Assembly (NCBI GenBank): GCA_022844125.1
Contig: JALHMI010000002.1
Span: 372,001-436,000 of the forward strand
DNA length: 64,000 bases
DNA from: Pirellulales bacterium
GTDB lineage: Bacteria; Planctomycetota; Planctomycetia; Pirellulales; PALSA-1355
Reading direction: 5' to 3'
In this document: piece by piece, positions 21,250 through 31,544 of the stretch
How positions within the stretch are numbered: position 1 is the stretch's first letter
Layout: each line of letters begins with the position of its first letter
Program-made: the position numbers and the translations under genes
The notes under the pieces: model-generated
Databases searched by the model: none
Told to the model about the DNA's origin: nothing
What the model saw: only the letters and a program-made list of their open reading frames with translations

Positions 21250-22137
21250 ATGCCTAACTCCGACTATCCCTACCCGACCGCTCGCCCGGACGAAGAGCCG
21301 CTCATTCTGGCCGAGGTGGTTCCAACCGACGTGGCCGAGGTCGAACGAACGCACGAGATCCCTTGGACGCCGATCCTGCTGTTTATTGCGTGCTGCGCGA
21401 GCACATACTTCGTCAATGGCCCAATCTATGCCATGGCCGTGATGGGCATCCTGGTTTGCCACGAGGCAGGTCACTACATCCAGGCCCGACGCTATGGCGT
21501 GCCCGCCAGCCTCCCGTACTTCATTCCGATGCCCTTCAGCCCGATCGGAACCATGGGGGCCGTGATCGCTATGCGCGGTCACATGGGCAATCGCAAAGCA
21601 CTTTACGACATTGGCATCTCGGGGCCGTTGGCCGGATTGGTTCCGACAATTCTCTGCACCTATGCCGGGCTGGCATTATCCCATGTCGAACAGATTCCGC
21701 CCAATGCCCGCCTGTTTCAGTTCAATGAACCGCTGTTGTTCCAATGGATCTCCCAACTCTTCTTCGGCCCGCTGCCGGAGAACTCGGTCATCATCGGACA
21801 TCCATTGGCGATCGCCGGCTGGGTGGGCATGCTCATCACCGCGCTCAACCTGATCCCAATCGGTCAGCTCGATGGCGGACACATCCTCTACGCGCTCTTG
21901 CGAGGCAAGGCGCACCTCGTGGCCTGGATGCTGATGATTGGCGCAGTGGTTGGGATGGTCGTTACGCAGCAATACGGCTGGATGCTGATGCTCGTCCTGC
22001 TCTACATGATGGGGCCGTCTCACCCGCCGACTGCGAATGACGAAATGCCGCTCGGGACGGGACGCGTGATTCTCGGCTGGCTCACCCTCGCCTTCGTGAT
22101 CGTGGGCTTTACGCCGACGCCTTTTACCGTGTCCTAG
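21250..22137 (+). CDS. site-2 protease family (M50) intramembrane metalloprotease
   Basis: This 295-residue membrane protein has the zinc site HEAGH (residues 71-75) and the third ligand in NLIPIGQLDGGH (LDGG at 207-210), both in hydrophobic helices. There is no PDZ domain. The layout fits the S2P/FtsH-associated or sporulation-factor-like branch of M50 rather than RseP. An in-frame ATG at 21079 would add 57 residues of non-coding-like sequence; the start at 21250 follows AAGGAA. It converges with smc, the two stop codons being 26 bases apart. Substrate unknown. Confidence 0.88.
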   Translation: MPNSDYPYPTARPDEEPLILAEVVPTDVAEVERTHEIPWTPILLFIACCASTYFVNGPIYAMAVMGILVCHEAGHYIQARRYGVPASLPYFIPMPFSPIGTMGAVIAMRGHMGNRKALYDIGISGPLAGLVPTILCTYAGLALSHVEQIPPNARLFQFNEPLLFQWISQLFFGPLPENSVIIGHPLAIAGWVGMLITALNLIPIGQLDGGHILYALLRGKAHLVAWMLMIGAVVGMVVTQQYGWMLMLVLLYMMGPSHPPTANDEMPLGTGRVILGWLTLAFVIVGFTPTPFTVS

Positions 22138-22163
22138 CGTATGCAGATCCTTCGCAGTTCGAT

Positions 22164-25100
22164 CTATGCCGCCTGCGTCTCGTCGCTCTCCGATGGTTCA
22201 TCATCGCGCACGTTAAGAATCTCGCCCGTCTCACTGACGTCCTCGAACCGCACGCTGACGCGCTTAGAAATGCCCGACTCCTGCATCGTGACGCCGTACA
22301 GCGTGCTGGCGCAGGTCATGGTCTTCTTTGAGTGCGTGACCACGATGAACTGTGAAGTCGTCAGAAACTCCTGAAGCACACCGATAAAACGCTCGATGTT
22401 CGCTTCATCCAGCGCAGCGTCCACCTCGTCCAGTACACAGAACGGACTCGGCCGGCTGCGGAAGATCGCGAGCAAGAGAGCGACACAAGTCAACGTTTTC
22501 TCGCCACCGCTCAGGAGCGAGATGCTCCGCGGTTCCTTACCCGGTGGGCGAGCGACGATCTCGATGCCGCTGTCGAGAACGTCCATGCCCTCCTCCAGAA
22601 TGATGTCCGCCTGGCCGCCTCCGAACAGCTTGCGGAACAACCCCTGAAAGTGCTCGCGGACGACTTCCAGCGTATCGGCGAAAAGCCGCCGGCTGTCGGC
22701 GTTGATCTTGTTAATGATCGCCTCGAGCGATCCTTTGGCGCTCGACAGGTCCTGGTGCTGACCGGAGAGCAATGCAAACCGGGCCTCGAGCTCGTCGAGC
22801 TCGTTCAGCGCGTCGAGATTCACGCCGCCGATGTTGTTCAGCTTGCCGCGCAGCTCGTTGATCTCGCGGTCAACCTCGGCTCGCTCGGCCAGTTCCTCGG
22901 CCGAGGGTTCGTGTTCTAGCTCGGCCAGTTCAATCCCGTAGTCCTCGCGCAATCGATCGGCCAGCGTCGTTCGTTCGTGACGCACTTCGCCCGCGGCCAG
23001 ATCCTGGGCGTGCAGCTTTGCTTCCAGCTTGCGGACTTTGCCTCGTACGCGCTGCGCCTCGGCCGACAGGTCGCCCTTCCGCTGGCGCAACTCATCACGC
23101 CGGGCGAATTGGCGCCCGGACTCGGCGGCCATGGATTCTTTGCCAAGATATAGCTCGGCCAATTGCGACTCCGCCCGCAGGATGTTGCGCTCGGCATCGC
23201 GCAGTCGCTCGAAACTTACTTCAAGCTGCGACCGGCTGTCGGCCAGAGCCCGGCCGCGTTCCTGATGATCGCGTTCGAGCTGTCCCCGCTGGGTCCGCAG
23301 GTGGGCGAGTCGCTGCTCACTCTTGACCACTTCGATCTTCGTGGAGCCTGCCTCGCGACTCGCTCGTGTTCGCTGTTGTTCGAGGGCGGCGATGTCCTGC
23401 CCACCACGTTGAATGCCAGCTTCGAGCTCGCCCACCGCGGCTTCCACAGCCGCAAGTTTTTCCTGTAGCTCGGCGAGCCTGGCAGTTGCCTGCTGAAACT
23501 CGTCCGCAGCCGCCGCGACTTCGGCTTCGGCAGCCGCCTGCTGTTTTTCCAGCTGTGTCGCCCGCTCCTCGGCCGAGCGCACCGCCGATCGGGCATGGGC
23601 CTGCTGCTCGCTGAGCGTACGGAGTTCCGACACAAGCTGCCGCAACTCGCTCTCTTGACTCTCGATCTGGGCGTCGAGCCGTGAACAATGCCCGAGTTGT
23701 ACGGCGATTTGTTCGGCAATCTCTGCGAGTTGCCGTTCGAGCACCCGCAATTCGCTCCGCCGCGAGATCAATCCCGTGGTTGAGTGGCGCGGTCCGACGT
23801 GCAAGGTACCGTCCGCGTCGATCAGTTCCCCGGCTTGCGTGACGAATCGCAATCCGCGTCCCAAGCCTTCGGAAAGTGCGATCGCATGGTCCATCGTCTG
23901 AACGATCCAGGTCCGCGACAGCAGTTGCCGCGCTAGCGGCTGAAACTCGCCGCTGCAATCCACGAGCTTGTCGGCTCTGGCGATCACGCCAGGCTGTGCG
24001 TAGATGTCGACCACGCCGCCGCTGCTGCCTGAGCCAATGGCGTCGAGTGCGACGATTCCCACGCGGCCCGCCAGTTCAGCCTCGACCAGATATCTCAACC
24101 AAGGGGTACGATGAGTGACCACCAGGCACTGGGCCATTTCGCCAAGCGCCACTTCCACCAGGGGCGCTACTTCGAAGGTAACTTGCAGCCGATCAGCCAC
24201 CAGTCCCCGAACCTCTGAGAGTGGGCCGGAGGCCGCATTTTGGGCCTCGGCGAGCAACTGTTTGACGCCGCTGCTAACGCCTTCCAGCCGTTTCTCCAGT
24301 TCGTTCAGTACCGAAGCTCGCTCGGAAGCGCCGGACGAGCGTTCGCGCAGGTGCGCCAGGTTCTGGTGGGCTTCTGCAGCCTCGGCCCGATGCCGCGATA
24401 GCAGCGTCTGCAACTCGTCGACCGCGGATTGCTTACCCTCGCATTGGACGGCGAGTTCCTGCGCGGTCTCGTGCAGGGTCTGCAATTCAACCGAAAGTGC
24501 GCCACGCGCGGCCACAATCTCAGCAAGCCGGCGTTCGCCCCGCGTGCGAATGGCTTCGCTCGCAGCGACCTTGGACTGCACTGCACTCGTTTCACTGGCA
24601 AATGCCGAAGCCGCTCGGACCTGATCCAAATGCCGCGACCGCCGGCGTTCGTTTTCGGCGCGAGACTCATCAAGCTGCACGGTCAGTTGCGTTAGACTAC
24701 GCTCCTCTTCGGCCAGCCGCCGGGCAATCTCGCGGTGCTGCTCCTCGGCCATCGACAGGTTTTCGTCGATCTCGGAAATCTGTTGCTGCAAATCGACTGC
24801 CCGCGTGCTCATTGATGTGAGCTGCCGACGGTAGCGGGTGATCTCCTCTTCCAGGTCGCGACATCGGCGGCGCTCGTGTTCGATGGACGACTCGTGCGCT
24901 GCGATGCGCTCGCGATTTTGAGCGATGCGAGCCTCGCAAGTGCGAATCTCGTTATCGGCCTCGCGGACCGTGCCATCCAAGGCGAACGCCTCGGTTTCCA
25001 GCGTTTCGGCCTGCGCCAACAGGATCACATTCTCTTCGCTGAGTTCCCGCAGTTCGGCTTCCAAGGCTTCCAGCCGTATCGTGAGCTTTCGCCAATCGGC

Positions 25101-25790
25101 CGCGCCAATCTGCGTGCGCAGTGCCTGCAACCGGTCGGAGTACTCTTTGTACTTGCGGGCCTTGCTCGCCTGCAGCCGCACCGCGCGCACCCGGCTGTCG
25201 ACTTCGTCGATGATGTCCGAAAGCCGCAGCAGGTTCTGGTCAACTCGTTCCAGCCGCCGCAGGGCCTCGATCTTCTTGCTTTTGAAGCGGCTGATGCCAG
25301 CCGCCTCTTCAAAAATCAACCGCCGGTCGCGCGGCGAAGACTGCAGCAAAACGTCAACTTTACCCTGTTCGATGACGCTATACGCTTCCGTGGCGATGCC
25401 TGTTCCGGCGAACAGGTCGCGAATGTCGCGGAGCCGGCAGGGCTGCCGATTGATCAGGTACTCCCCTTCGCCGCTGCGATACACGCGACGGGTGATGTGT
25501 ATCTCGGGAGCGTCGACGGCCAGGAGTCGACGCGAATTGTCAAATGTCAAGGTCGCTTCGGCTGAATTCAGCGGCTTTCGCGAAGCCGAGCCATTGAAGA
25601 TGACGTCGGCCATCTCTTTCCCACGCAGGCTCTTGACGCTCTGCTCGCCAAGCACCCACTTGATGGCGTCGACAATGTTGCTCTTGCCCGAACCATTGGG
25701 TCCGACAACCACCGTGATGCCCGATGGGAACTCGAGCCGCGTTTTGTCGGCAAAGCTCTTAAAGCCGACGAGTTCGAGCGCCTTCAGCAT
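22164..25790 (-). CDS. smc: chromosome segregation protein SMC
   Basis: This 1208-residue ATPase compacts and separates chromosomes as a homodimer, usually with ScpA and ScpB. The N-terminal head has Walker [10 protein letters not shown] (about 32-40) and the Q-loop region VIEQGKVD. Two long coiled coils flank a hinge of about 130 residues (about 510-640). The C-terminal head has the signature [11 protein letters not shown] and Walker [16 protein letters not shown]. Length is normal for bacterial SMC. The downstream tail is short. scpA and scpB are not in the window. Confidence 0.96.
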   Translation of the reverse strand: MLKALELVGFKSFADKTRLEFPSGITVVVGPNGSGKSNIVDAIKWVLGEQSVKSLRGKEMADVIFNGSASRKPLNSAEATLTFDNSRRLLAVDAPEIHITRRVYRSGEGEYLINRQPCRLRDIRDLFAGTGIATEAYSVIEQGKVDVLLQSSPRDRRLIFEEAAGISRFKSKKIEALRRLERVDQNLLRLSDIIDEVDSRVRAVRLQASKARKYKEYSDRLQALRTQIGAADWRKLTIRLEALEAELRELSEENVILLAQAETLETEAFALDGTVREADNEIRTCEARIAQNRERIAAHESSIEHERRRCRDLEEEITRYRRQLTSMSTRAVDLQQQISEIDENLSMAEEQHREIARRLAEEERSLTQLTVQLDESRAENERRRSRHLDQVRAASAFASETSAVQSKVAASEAIRTRGERRLAEIVAARGALSVELQTLHETAQELAVQCEGKQSAVDELQTLLSRHRAEAAEAHQNLAHLRERSSGASERASVLNELEKRLEGVSSGVKQLLAEAQNAASGPLSEVRGLVADRLQVTFEVAPLVEVALGEMAQCLVVTHRTPWLRYLVEAELAGRVGIVALDAIGSGSSGGVVDIYAQPGVIARADKLVDCSGEFQPLARQLLSRTWIVQTMDHAIALSEGLGRGLRFVTQAGELIDADGTLHVGPRHSTTGLISRRSELRVLERQLAEIAEQIAVQLGHCSRLDAQIESQESELRQLVSELRTLSEQQAHARSAVRSAEERATQLEKQQAAAEAEVAAAADEFQQATARLAELQEKLAAVEAAVGELEAGIQRGGQDIAALEQQRTRASREAGSTKIEVVKSEQRLAHLRTQRGQLERDHQERGRALADSRSQLEVSFERLRDAERNILRAESQLAELYLGKESMAAESGRQFARRDELRQRKGDLSAEAQRVRGKVRKLEAKLHAQDLAAGEVRHERTTLADRLREDYGIELAELEHEPSAEELAERAEVDREINELRGKLNNIGGVNLDALNELDELEARFALLSGQHQDLSSAKGSLEAIINKINADSRRLFADTLEVVREHFQGLFRKLFGGGQADIILEEGMDVLDSGIEIVARPPGKEPRSISLLSGGEKTLTCVALLLAIFRSRPSPFCVLDEVDAALDEANIERFIGVLQEFLTTSQFIVVTHSKKTMTCASTLYGVTMQESGISKRVSVRFEDVSETGEILNVRDDEPSESDETQAA

Positions 25791-25977
25791 AAGAGATTTT
25801 GTTGGAAGGACTTGGGAGCAATACGGGCGGACAGTTCACCGCGGCTCGCTGGAAGAAAATTCCCCCGTGCAACTCGGGAATTGCCGCGGACAGGTCCATT
25901 CTACCAAGAAGACCCGACCGAGGCTGGACCGGAATCGCGGGTTTTTGCCGCGTTTCCGTCGTAAATCTCGCCGGATG

Positions 25978-27699
25978 CTAGCGGGCGGATTTTCGCTTCC
26001 GACCCGGAAACAACTCCGGCAGCGGGTTAGCCGCCACGATCTGCGGTTCGGACTTCTGAGCCGCTCCTGCCAAGGGTTCCACCACATCGGACTCGGCTTC
26101 GCGCTGCTGGTAGATGCGATCCTCTTCCGGAAGCGCGTCCACTTCAAACCGAGCGTCCAGTGCCCCCGAGGTTTTGGCATGCTGGAGTGCCTGGACCACG
26201 TCGGGATACGTTCCGCCGAGTTCCACGATCGCCCGGATCACTTCGTCGAGTTTCGTGCTGACGACGCGCTTCTGATCAGGTTTACCTGGTGCGAAGCGGC
26301 TGACGGTCACCTTGCCGGCCACGCCCTTGACCATGATCTGCTTGCCGGCGTCCAGGATGAAAGGAGCCTTGAGCGTCTGCTCATGCCCGAAGACCACAAC
26401 CTCTGGCCGGTAGCTGCGAGTGACATGCACCATCGCCGGTCCGCTGGTGTTCAAGACGTGGTAGCCGAACTGCCCGCCCAGGTTCTCGCCACGAATGGCA
26501 GGGTCGTTCGGATTCATTGCCCAGATCGCCCGGAACGCTCCATAACGGGTCTCGGAACTCGCAACTTCCAAGAGTTCAAACAACGCGTCGCGGGCCGACA
26601 TATCGACCATGGAACTCAATGCGGCCAGAGCGAACGCCCGGAACGTCGGCTCCTCGCGAGCGGCACGAGCGAGCGGCGCGGCGGCCCGACTGTCATCCAA
26701 GTACGCCAGTGCTTCGGCCGCATAAAAGCGGACCTCCGGATCGGCATTCTCGACCCCTTTGGCTAGCGACTCGACAGACTTGCGTCCGATCGCTTCCAGC
26801 CGGAGTGCGGCCGTTGCCGCGGAGATCGGATCGAGCAACTGGCGTTCGAGCAATTCGATACGCAGCGCTTGCTCGGCCGGGGACTCTTTCAGCGGAATCG
26901 CCCGCACCACGCGAATGTATCGGGCAATGTTGTCCTTATAGCGGGGATGGACCTTCAGGTCGATCCGCTCATCGGTTTTGGGAGTCGCAACGCCCTGCTT
27001 GATGCCGCGATGGAACGTGTGGAAGCGTGCATTGATGACCTGCCCCACTTGGGCCGCCAACCGCACGGATTTGTCTTCGGGGCCGATGAACAAGCCAAGA
27101 TCGCGTGATCGAGTAGCGATGCCGCCGCCCAGCACTTTGCCGCGTAACAAGATTGCTCGGTCCTTTTCGCCGTCGGCCGATGGATCAACCAGGATCGGAC
27201 CTTCGCCCACAGCGAGTGGATGGCCTTGACGGATGGCACCACCGAGGACCGCCATTTCGGTCAGTCGCGTCTCCATCAGCCAGCCGCCACGAAGACTGGC
27301 CGCCTCGCTATGTGATGGCACCTTGACTTCGATGTCGAATTTGTCCCCTTTTTGAACGCCAGGGGGCAATTGCCCTTTCACCAGGATCATCGCGGTCGAG
27401 GGCGAGGCCAAAAGCTGATTGGGATTCTGCACGCCGATCGTCTGCAACTCGTGCAGAAGTGCCGCTCGCTGCGGCGACGGCGCGGGATCTTCGCCGGTGT
27501 TGTCCAGACAGGTCGCCAGCGCGATCGCTTCCACCGCCACGTAGTTGTGACCAAAAGGCCGCGCCACCGAGCCGACAAGCTTTGTGTCGACTTCCAGAAC
27601 GTCCGCAATGCCTTCAGGGCTCTGTGAGCGCAGATTGGTCCCGGCGCATCCAGAGAGCGCAAGCGAACTGACCAACAGCCAAGCGTAGCAAGGCTTCAT
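25978..27699 (-). CDS. lipoprotein with FlgI-like (flagellar P-ring) domain and HEAT repeats
   Basis: Read from ATG at 27699 this gives 573 residues with a lipoprotein signal (LSGC, Cys18). Residues about 45-240 resemble the flagellar P-ring protein FlgI: VQNPNQL..., LPPGVQKGDKFDIEVKVPS and EAASLRGGWLMETRL match the family's GD.iDv.vss.GDA.SLrGG.L pattern. HEAT-type helical repeats follow at about 300-410 (VESLAKGVENADPEVRFYAAEAL, LARAAREEPTFRAFALAAL), then a C-terminal beta-rich part. No other flagellar gene is nearby, and FlgI proper is not a lipoprotein, so a role apart from flagella, such as a periplasmic ring or secretion-related structure, is possible. An in-frame ATG at 27783 is less likely because it would bury the lipobox. 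Confidence 0.65.
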   Translation of the reverse strand: MKPCYAWLLVSSLALSGCAGTNLRSQSPEGIADVLEVDTKLVGSVARPFGHNYVAVEAIALATCLDNTGEDPAPSPQRAALLHELQTIGVQNPNQLLASPSTAMILVKGQLPPGVQKGDKFDIEVKVPSHSEAASLRGGWLMETRLTEMAVLGGAIRQGHPLAVGEGPILVDPSADGEKDRAILLRGKVLGGGIATRSRDLGLFIGPEDKSVRLAAQVGQVINARFHTFHRGIKQGVATPKTDERIDLKVHPRYKDNIARYIRVVRAIPLKESPAEQALRIELLERQLLDPISAATAALRLEAIGRKSVESLAKGVENADPEVRFYAAEALAYLDDSRAAAPLARAAREEPTFRAFALAALSSMVDMSARDALFELLEVASSETRYGAFRAIWAMNPNDPAIRGENLGGQFGYHVLNTSGPAMVHVTRSYRPEVVVFGHEQTLKAPFILDAGKQIMVKGVAGKVTVSRFAPGKPDQKRVVSTKLDEVIRAIVELGGTYPDVVQALQHAKTSGALDARFEVDALPEEDRIYQQREAESDVVEPLAGAAQKSEPQIVAANPLPELFPGRKRKSAR

Positions 27700-27926
27700 G
27701 CCGTGCCCCGATCTTTTCGTTAATTGCCGATCGGCTGCGCAGGTGCATCCATGCACGCACCAGCTCGCGCCAAATCGGATCATCCCTCGATTATTCGCTC
27801 GAACGAGCGGCTCGGTAAAAGGACGATTTCGACGAGGGCGGGAGATTAGAGATCGCCAGAATCCGGGTCAAGGCCGGTTTCTGGCCAACTGCCGAAACTT
27901 TGTTCCGGCGCCTCGCGGCCACCAAA

Positions 27927-28166
27927 TCAGGGTGGGTCATATCCGCCTCTGCAAAACGGGTTGCAGCGCAGGATCCGATAGACACCCAACCAGAAGCCTC
28001 GCCAGACCCCGTATTTCTCCACCGCGCCAATCATGTAGTGACTACAAGTGGGCTGAAAGCGGCAATTGCGACCGATGAACGGGCTGAGCGTGAGCTGGTA
28101 CAGCCTGACCACGGCGATCAACAGCCGAGAGGGCCAGCTCGAAATTCGCGACCACAAATGCTGCAT
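27927..28166 (-). CDS. yidD: membrane protein insertion efficiency factor YidD
   Basis: This 79-residue protein has an N-terminal amphipathic segment and the family core YQLTLSPFIGRNCRFQPTCSHYMIGAVEKYG, read in parts, with conserved Cys residues, then RILRCNPFCRGGYDPP. YidD supports membrane insertion by YidC. It lies 27 bases after rnpA, a near-universal neighbourhood, although yidC is not in the window. Confidence 0.95.
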   Translation of the reverse strand: MQHLWSRISSWPSRLLIAVVRLYQLTLSPFIGRNCRFQPTCSHYMIGAVEKYGVWRGFWLGVYRILRCNPFCRGGYDPP

Positions 28167-28193
28167 GCGAAAATTATCCGGCGTCGTCAGCCT

Positions 28194-28577
28194 CTACCCC
28201 AGGCGTTTGGACGCGCGTTTGCTCAGCCGTACTAGCGAGGCCTGTGCCTCGGCAAGCACAGGTTTGCCCAGTCGAGGCACGATCACGAGGTCGACGGCGG
28301 GGAGTTCCGCCTGCGTAAGTCGGAACGCCTCGCGCAGGATGCGCTTCCATCGATTGCGTTGGACTGCCCCTCCGTGCTTCCGCGAAACCGAGAGCCCGAG
28401 CCGCGCGTAGTTTCGGCCGCTTTCGCAGACAAACACCAGTAGTCGCTCGTCGGATGCCGAGGCCTTGCGATCGTACACCCGCTGAAATTCGGCGGTCGAG
28501 CGAATGTGCTGGTGCGGACGAAAGCGAAAGCTTCGGCTCTGCAAGTCAGGTGTAATTCGCTCGTCGGTCATACACAT
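28194..28577 (-). CDS. rnpA: ribonuclease P protein component
   Basis: This 127-residue basic protein is the protein subunit of RNase P, which matures tRNA 5' ends. The RNR region appears as AVQRNRWKRILREAFR, preceded by ARLGLSVSRKHGGAV. The start ATG shares a base with the stop of the preceding membrane-protein gene (TGATG), implying translational coupling. The usual upstream rpmH is absent; a dnaJ-like gene and a small membrane protein occupy that place. Confidence 0.95.
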   Translation of the reverse strand: MCMTDERITPDLQSRSFRFRPHQHIRSTAEFQRVYDRKASASDERLLVFVCESGRNYARLGLSVSRKHGGAVQRNRWKRILREAFRLTQAELPAVDLVIVPRLGKPVLAEAQASLVRLSKRASKRLG

Positions 28578-28882
28578 CAGCTAGGGCCATCGCCGGGTGA
28601 ATCACTCTTGCGATCGAAGAGCGGTTTTCGATACCAGGCGTCTTCGTACCGCGGAGTTGGCCCATGCGAGCGACGAGCCTCGCGCATGACATGCCTGCCG
28701 CCCAGGATCGCCAATGCCACAAGCGCCATGCCCACGAGCACGAGCCCTAGCAATGCCATTAGCACGATGGCCCGATTCTGCGGCGAGAGCCGCGTCAACA
28801 GCGGCTGCCCCTCGGATTCGGCCCAGGCCAGCGACGCGGCCGCGAGTGAGCTGATTTGCCAGACAGCCGCCAGCCTCACCAT
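28577..28882 (-). CDS. small membrane protein between dnaJ-like gene and rnpA
   Basis: Read from ATG at 28882 this is 101 residues: a signal-like hydrophobic start ([17 protein letters not shown]), a short linker, one strong membrane helix ([23 protein letters not shown]) and a basic tail containing [13 protein letters not shown]. The start overlaps the dnaJ stop (ATGGTGA) and AAAGGA lies 6 bases upstream; the stop overlaps the rnpA start. These overlaps on both sides support expression. A longer in-frame start at 28957 would run deep into dnaJ and is disfavoured. No family recognised. Confidence 0.7.
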   Translation of the reverse strand: MVRLAAVWQISSLAAASLAWAESEGQPLLTRLSPQNRAIVLMALLGLVLVGMALVALAILGGRHVMREARRSHGPTPRYEDAWYRKPLFDRKSDSPGDGPS

Positions 28883-29856
28883 TTCAGGTCCTTTCGCGGG
28901 TCCTGGGGATGCTCGCTCGCGGCATGCTCGTCGAGCTTCTTGATCAGCTCCAGGCACTCCTCGTCGAGCGGCGATGGCAGTACGATTTGAATCTCGGCAT
29001 AGAGATCCCCGGCCACGCCATCTCGCCCGGCCACGCCGTGCCCCTTGATCCGCAGCTTCTTGCCGCTCGAACTCCCCGCGGGCAAGCGGAGCGAGATCGT
29101 CCCCTTGGGAGTTGGCACGTCCACTTTGGCGCCCAGTGCCGCTTCGGACAGCGTCACCGGCACACGAACTTCAAGATCGTTGCCGCGCCGCGTGAACCAC
29201 GGATGCGGAGCGACGTGAATCGTGATCAGGATATCGCCGGGCGTGCCCCCTGGAACGCTTTCTCCCTGGCCGCGCAGACGAATCTTCTTGCCATCCTCGA
29301 TGCCCGCTGGAATCTTGACGTTGAGCGTCTCGACTTTGCCTCCGTCGCGGCGCAGCGAGATCTGTGCTTGCCCACCCAACACTGCGGTTCCGAAGGGTAC
29401 TTCGAGCTCTGTGGCGAGGTCGGCCCCGCGCATCTCCTGCGGCTGCGCTCGCCGCTGCCCTCGACCACCGCGACGGTACTGTCCGAACAAGTCGCCAAAC
29501 GGATTGCCCTCGTATTCGGCCCCGCCACCGCCGCCAAAGCGGCCAAACAGCTCACTGAAATCAACTTCCTCGCCGCCAGGTCCCGTGCTCCAGGTACGTC
29601 CCCCACGCGGGCCCCCGCCCGCACCGGCGCCCATCTGTTCGAAACCGCTACCGTACTGATCGTACAACTTGCGCTTCTCGGGATCGTTCAGCACGTCGAA
29701 CGCCCGTTGTAACTCCTGGAACTTGGCCTTCGCCGATTGATCGTCGGGATTGACGTCCGGATGATACTTTCTGGCCAGCTTACGATAGGCCTTTTGAATA
29801 TCCGCCGCGGACGCGCCGCGGTCGACGCCCAGGATTTTGTAATAGTCTTCAGCCAT
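28876..29856 (-). CDS. DnaJ/CbpA-type J-domain co-chaperone (no zinc finger)
   Basis: This is a 326-residue protein. The J domain is at the N-terminus ([15 protein letters not shown] with HPD), followed by a Gly/Phe-rich linker (about 75-140) and two C-terminal beta domains ([40 protein letters not shown]). No CxxCxGxG zinc-finger repeats are present, which makes it CbpA-like (class B). It stimulates DnaK ATPase by family knowledge. The start at 29856 places DYYKILG at the N-terminus; an upstream start at 29961 adds 35 unrelated residues. It heads the overlapped run to rnpA and yidD. Confidence 0.92.
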   Translation of the reverse strand: MAEDYYKILGVDRGASAADIQKAYRKLARKYHPDVNPDDQSAKAKFQELQRAFDVLNDPEKRKLYDQYGSGFEQMGAGAGGGPRGGRTWSTGPGGEEVDFSELFGRFGGGGGAEYEGNPFGDLFGQYRRGGRGQRRAQPQEMRGADLATELEVPFGTAVLGGQAQISLRRDGGKVETLNVKIPAGIEDGKKIRLRGQGESVPGGTPGDILITIHVAPHPWFTRRGNDLEVRVPVTLSEAALGAKVDVPTPKGTISLRLPAGSSSGKKLRIKGHGVAGRDGVAGDLYAEIQIVLPSPLDEECLELIKKLDEHAASEHPQDPRKDLKW

Positions 29857-29915
29857 TCCGTTATCGTTCGGAGTTGTCGGTCGAATCGGGGGGGTATGGA
29901 AAGCGGAGCTATGCC

Positions 29916-29945
29916 ATTTTACGGCTGACTGACGGAATCCAGCAA
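29916..29945 (-). promoter_or_regulatory. possible promoter of the dnaJ-like/rnpA/yidD operon
   Basis: On the minus strand TTGCTG (29945-29940) and TAAAAT (29921-29916) are separated by 18 bases. The -10 is good and the -35 weak. The predicted start lies about 50 bases upstream of the dnaJ-like start codon. Confidence 0.3.
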
Positions 29946-30035
29946 GCCGCTCGCAAGGCACGCGGTAATTGTCCCACGTGCTACCCTTGAAACATACCCC
30001 GCAGAAGCTTTCGCCACACCACCGGAATAACCGCT

Positions 30036-31544
30036 ATGTTTCGCACGTCGCTCGTGCTGCTGGCCGTCTGGGCGGGAGCGATCCATGTCGCGGCCCACGC
30101 CGCATCAGGTCCCGGCGGCGTATTCGAGATCGAAGTCGTTGACCGCCAGACGCGAGAGCCGCTGGCCTGCAGGATGCACCTGGCGAATGCGGCCGGCAAG
30201 TCGCTCAAGGCGCCGCGCGTGCCATTCTGGCACGACCACTTCACCTTCGACGGCAAGATCTCATTGAAACTCCCCAAGGGGGATTACGATTTCACGATCG
30301 AGCATGGCCTGGAATACGCTCCTCAGACAGGCCGGTTCACGATGGACAACTTCTCGAAGGACAAGAAAACTTTCGAGCTCGACCGCTTCGCCGACATGGC
30401 CGCCGAAGGGTGGTGGAGTGGCGAAATTGACATCGCGCGACTCGCTGTCGATCTGCCGCTGCTGATGCGTGCGGAGGACCTGCACGTCGCCACGCTGATC
30501 ACCTGGCCCGGCCGCGAGGTACTGCTGCCAAGTGGCTTTGATCCAGCGAGCACCCTGGTTTCGTTCGATAAGAACCGGTTCGTGCATGTCGGAGCCGGGA
30601 TCGACGCCCGAGACGGAGGCACGCTGCTGCTGTTGAATCTGAACGAGCCGCTGGCGCTCGAGTCACTTGCCACGCAACTCGGTGCGCTGGAACAAACCAA
30701 GGCCAACGAAGGCTGGGCCGACGCACGTAGCGCCGCCGACTGGGACCTGCCGCTGTGGATTGCTTCCGGCAAACTCGATTCCGTGCAGGTGCTCAACAGC
30801 GATATTCGTCGCAGCACCGAGAAGGGGAGTCGACCCAAGAAGCAAACCGGCAAGCCGCGCGATGAGTTGGAGTTCAGCGGCGTTGACGGCCAGGGGCGCT
30901 GGGCCGAGGCGATTTATTATCACCTCCTGAACTGCGGCCTCCGGATTCCGCCTACCGCCGGCAGCGGCTCTGGCGAGTTTGCCAACCCGCTAGGTTTCAA
31001 CCGGATGTACGTGCACGTCGAGGGGGAGCTGACCTACGACCGCTGGTGGGAAGGCGTACGTGCCGGGCGAGTCACGATCACCAACGGTCCACTGCTGCGA
31101 CCACTCGTCGAAGGCGAACTGCCGGGCTTCGTGTTCCGCGCCGAGGCGGGACAGCAGATCGAACTGGAAATGGCGCTTAATTTTGCCAGTCGAGACGGCG
31201 TGGCCGCCATCGAGGTGATCAAAGACGGCCGGATTGCTCACTCGATTCCCACGCCCGAGTTCATTCAAGCTGGCGGAGCCCTGCCAACCGTAACGTTCGA
31301 CCAGAGCGGCTGGGTTCTGATTCGGGCGGCGGCTAACGTCCCCAACGGCCATCGTCTCGCAATCACGGCTCCCTACTATGTCGAAATCGGCAGCCAGCCC
31401 CGGATCAGCAAGAATTCGGCCGAATTCTTTCAAGACTGGGTCAAAGAGCGAGCCGCCGCGATGAAGTCGGCTCCCAATGCCGCGGAACACGACAAGGCAG
31501 TCGCCTTCTGGCAGGACCTGGTCGATCGGGCCAACGCCCCCTGA
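30036..31544 (+). CDS. exported CehA/McbA-type metallohydrolase-like protein, ligands apparently lost
   Basis: This 502-residue protein has a signal peptide (about 1-22), an N-terminal beta domain (GGVFEIEVVDRQTREPLACRMHLAN, read in parts) and a larger domain with GWWSGEIDIAR (about 125-135) followed by LPLLMRAEDLHVATLITWPG. In active planctomycete relatives the corresponding segment usually reads GDLHVHR and supplies metal ligands; here both His are absent, so the protein may be a non-catalytic homologue. This comparison is from memory of the family. It converges with nadE so tightly that the two stops form TGATCA. Confidence 0.6.
   Translation: MFRTSLVLLAVWAGAIHVAAHAASGPGGVFEIEVVDRQTREPLACRMHLANAAGKSLKAPRVPFWHDHFTFDGKISLKLPKGDYDFTIEHGLEYAPQTGRFTMDNFSKDKKTFELDRFADMAAEGWWSGEIDIARLAVDLPLLMRAEDLHVATLITWPGREVLLPSGFDPASTLVSFDKNRFVHVGAGIDARDGGTLLLLNLNEPLALESLATQLGALEQTKANEGWADARSAADWDLPLWIASGKLDSVQVLNSDIRRSTEKGSRPKKQTGKPRDELEFSGVDGQGRWAEAIYYHLLNCGLRIPPTAGSGSGEFANPLGFNRMYVHVEGELTYDRWWEGVRAGRVTITNGPLLRPLVEGELPGFVFRAEAGQQIELEMALNFASRDGVAAIEVIKDGRIAHSIPTPEFIQAGGALPTVTFDQSGWVLIRAAANVPNGHRLAITAPYYVEIGSQPRISKNSAEFFQDWVKERAAAMKSAPNAAEHDKAVAFWQDLVDRANAP

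Noticed and set aside
24925-26766. 613-residue plus-strand frame antisense to smc and the FlgI-like gene
   Set aside because: Ser/Arg-rich composition typical of GC-rich antisense frames, while the minus strand encodes a clear SMC head.
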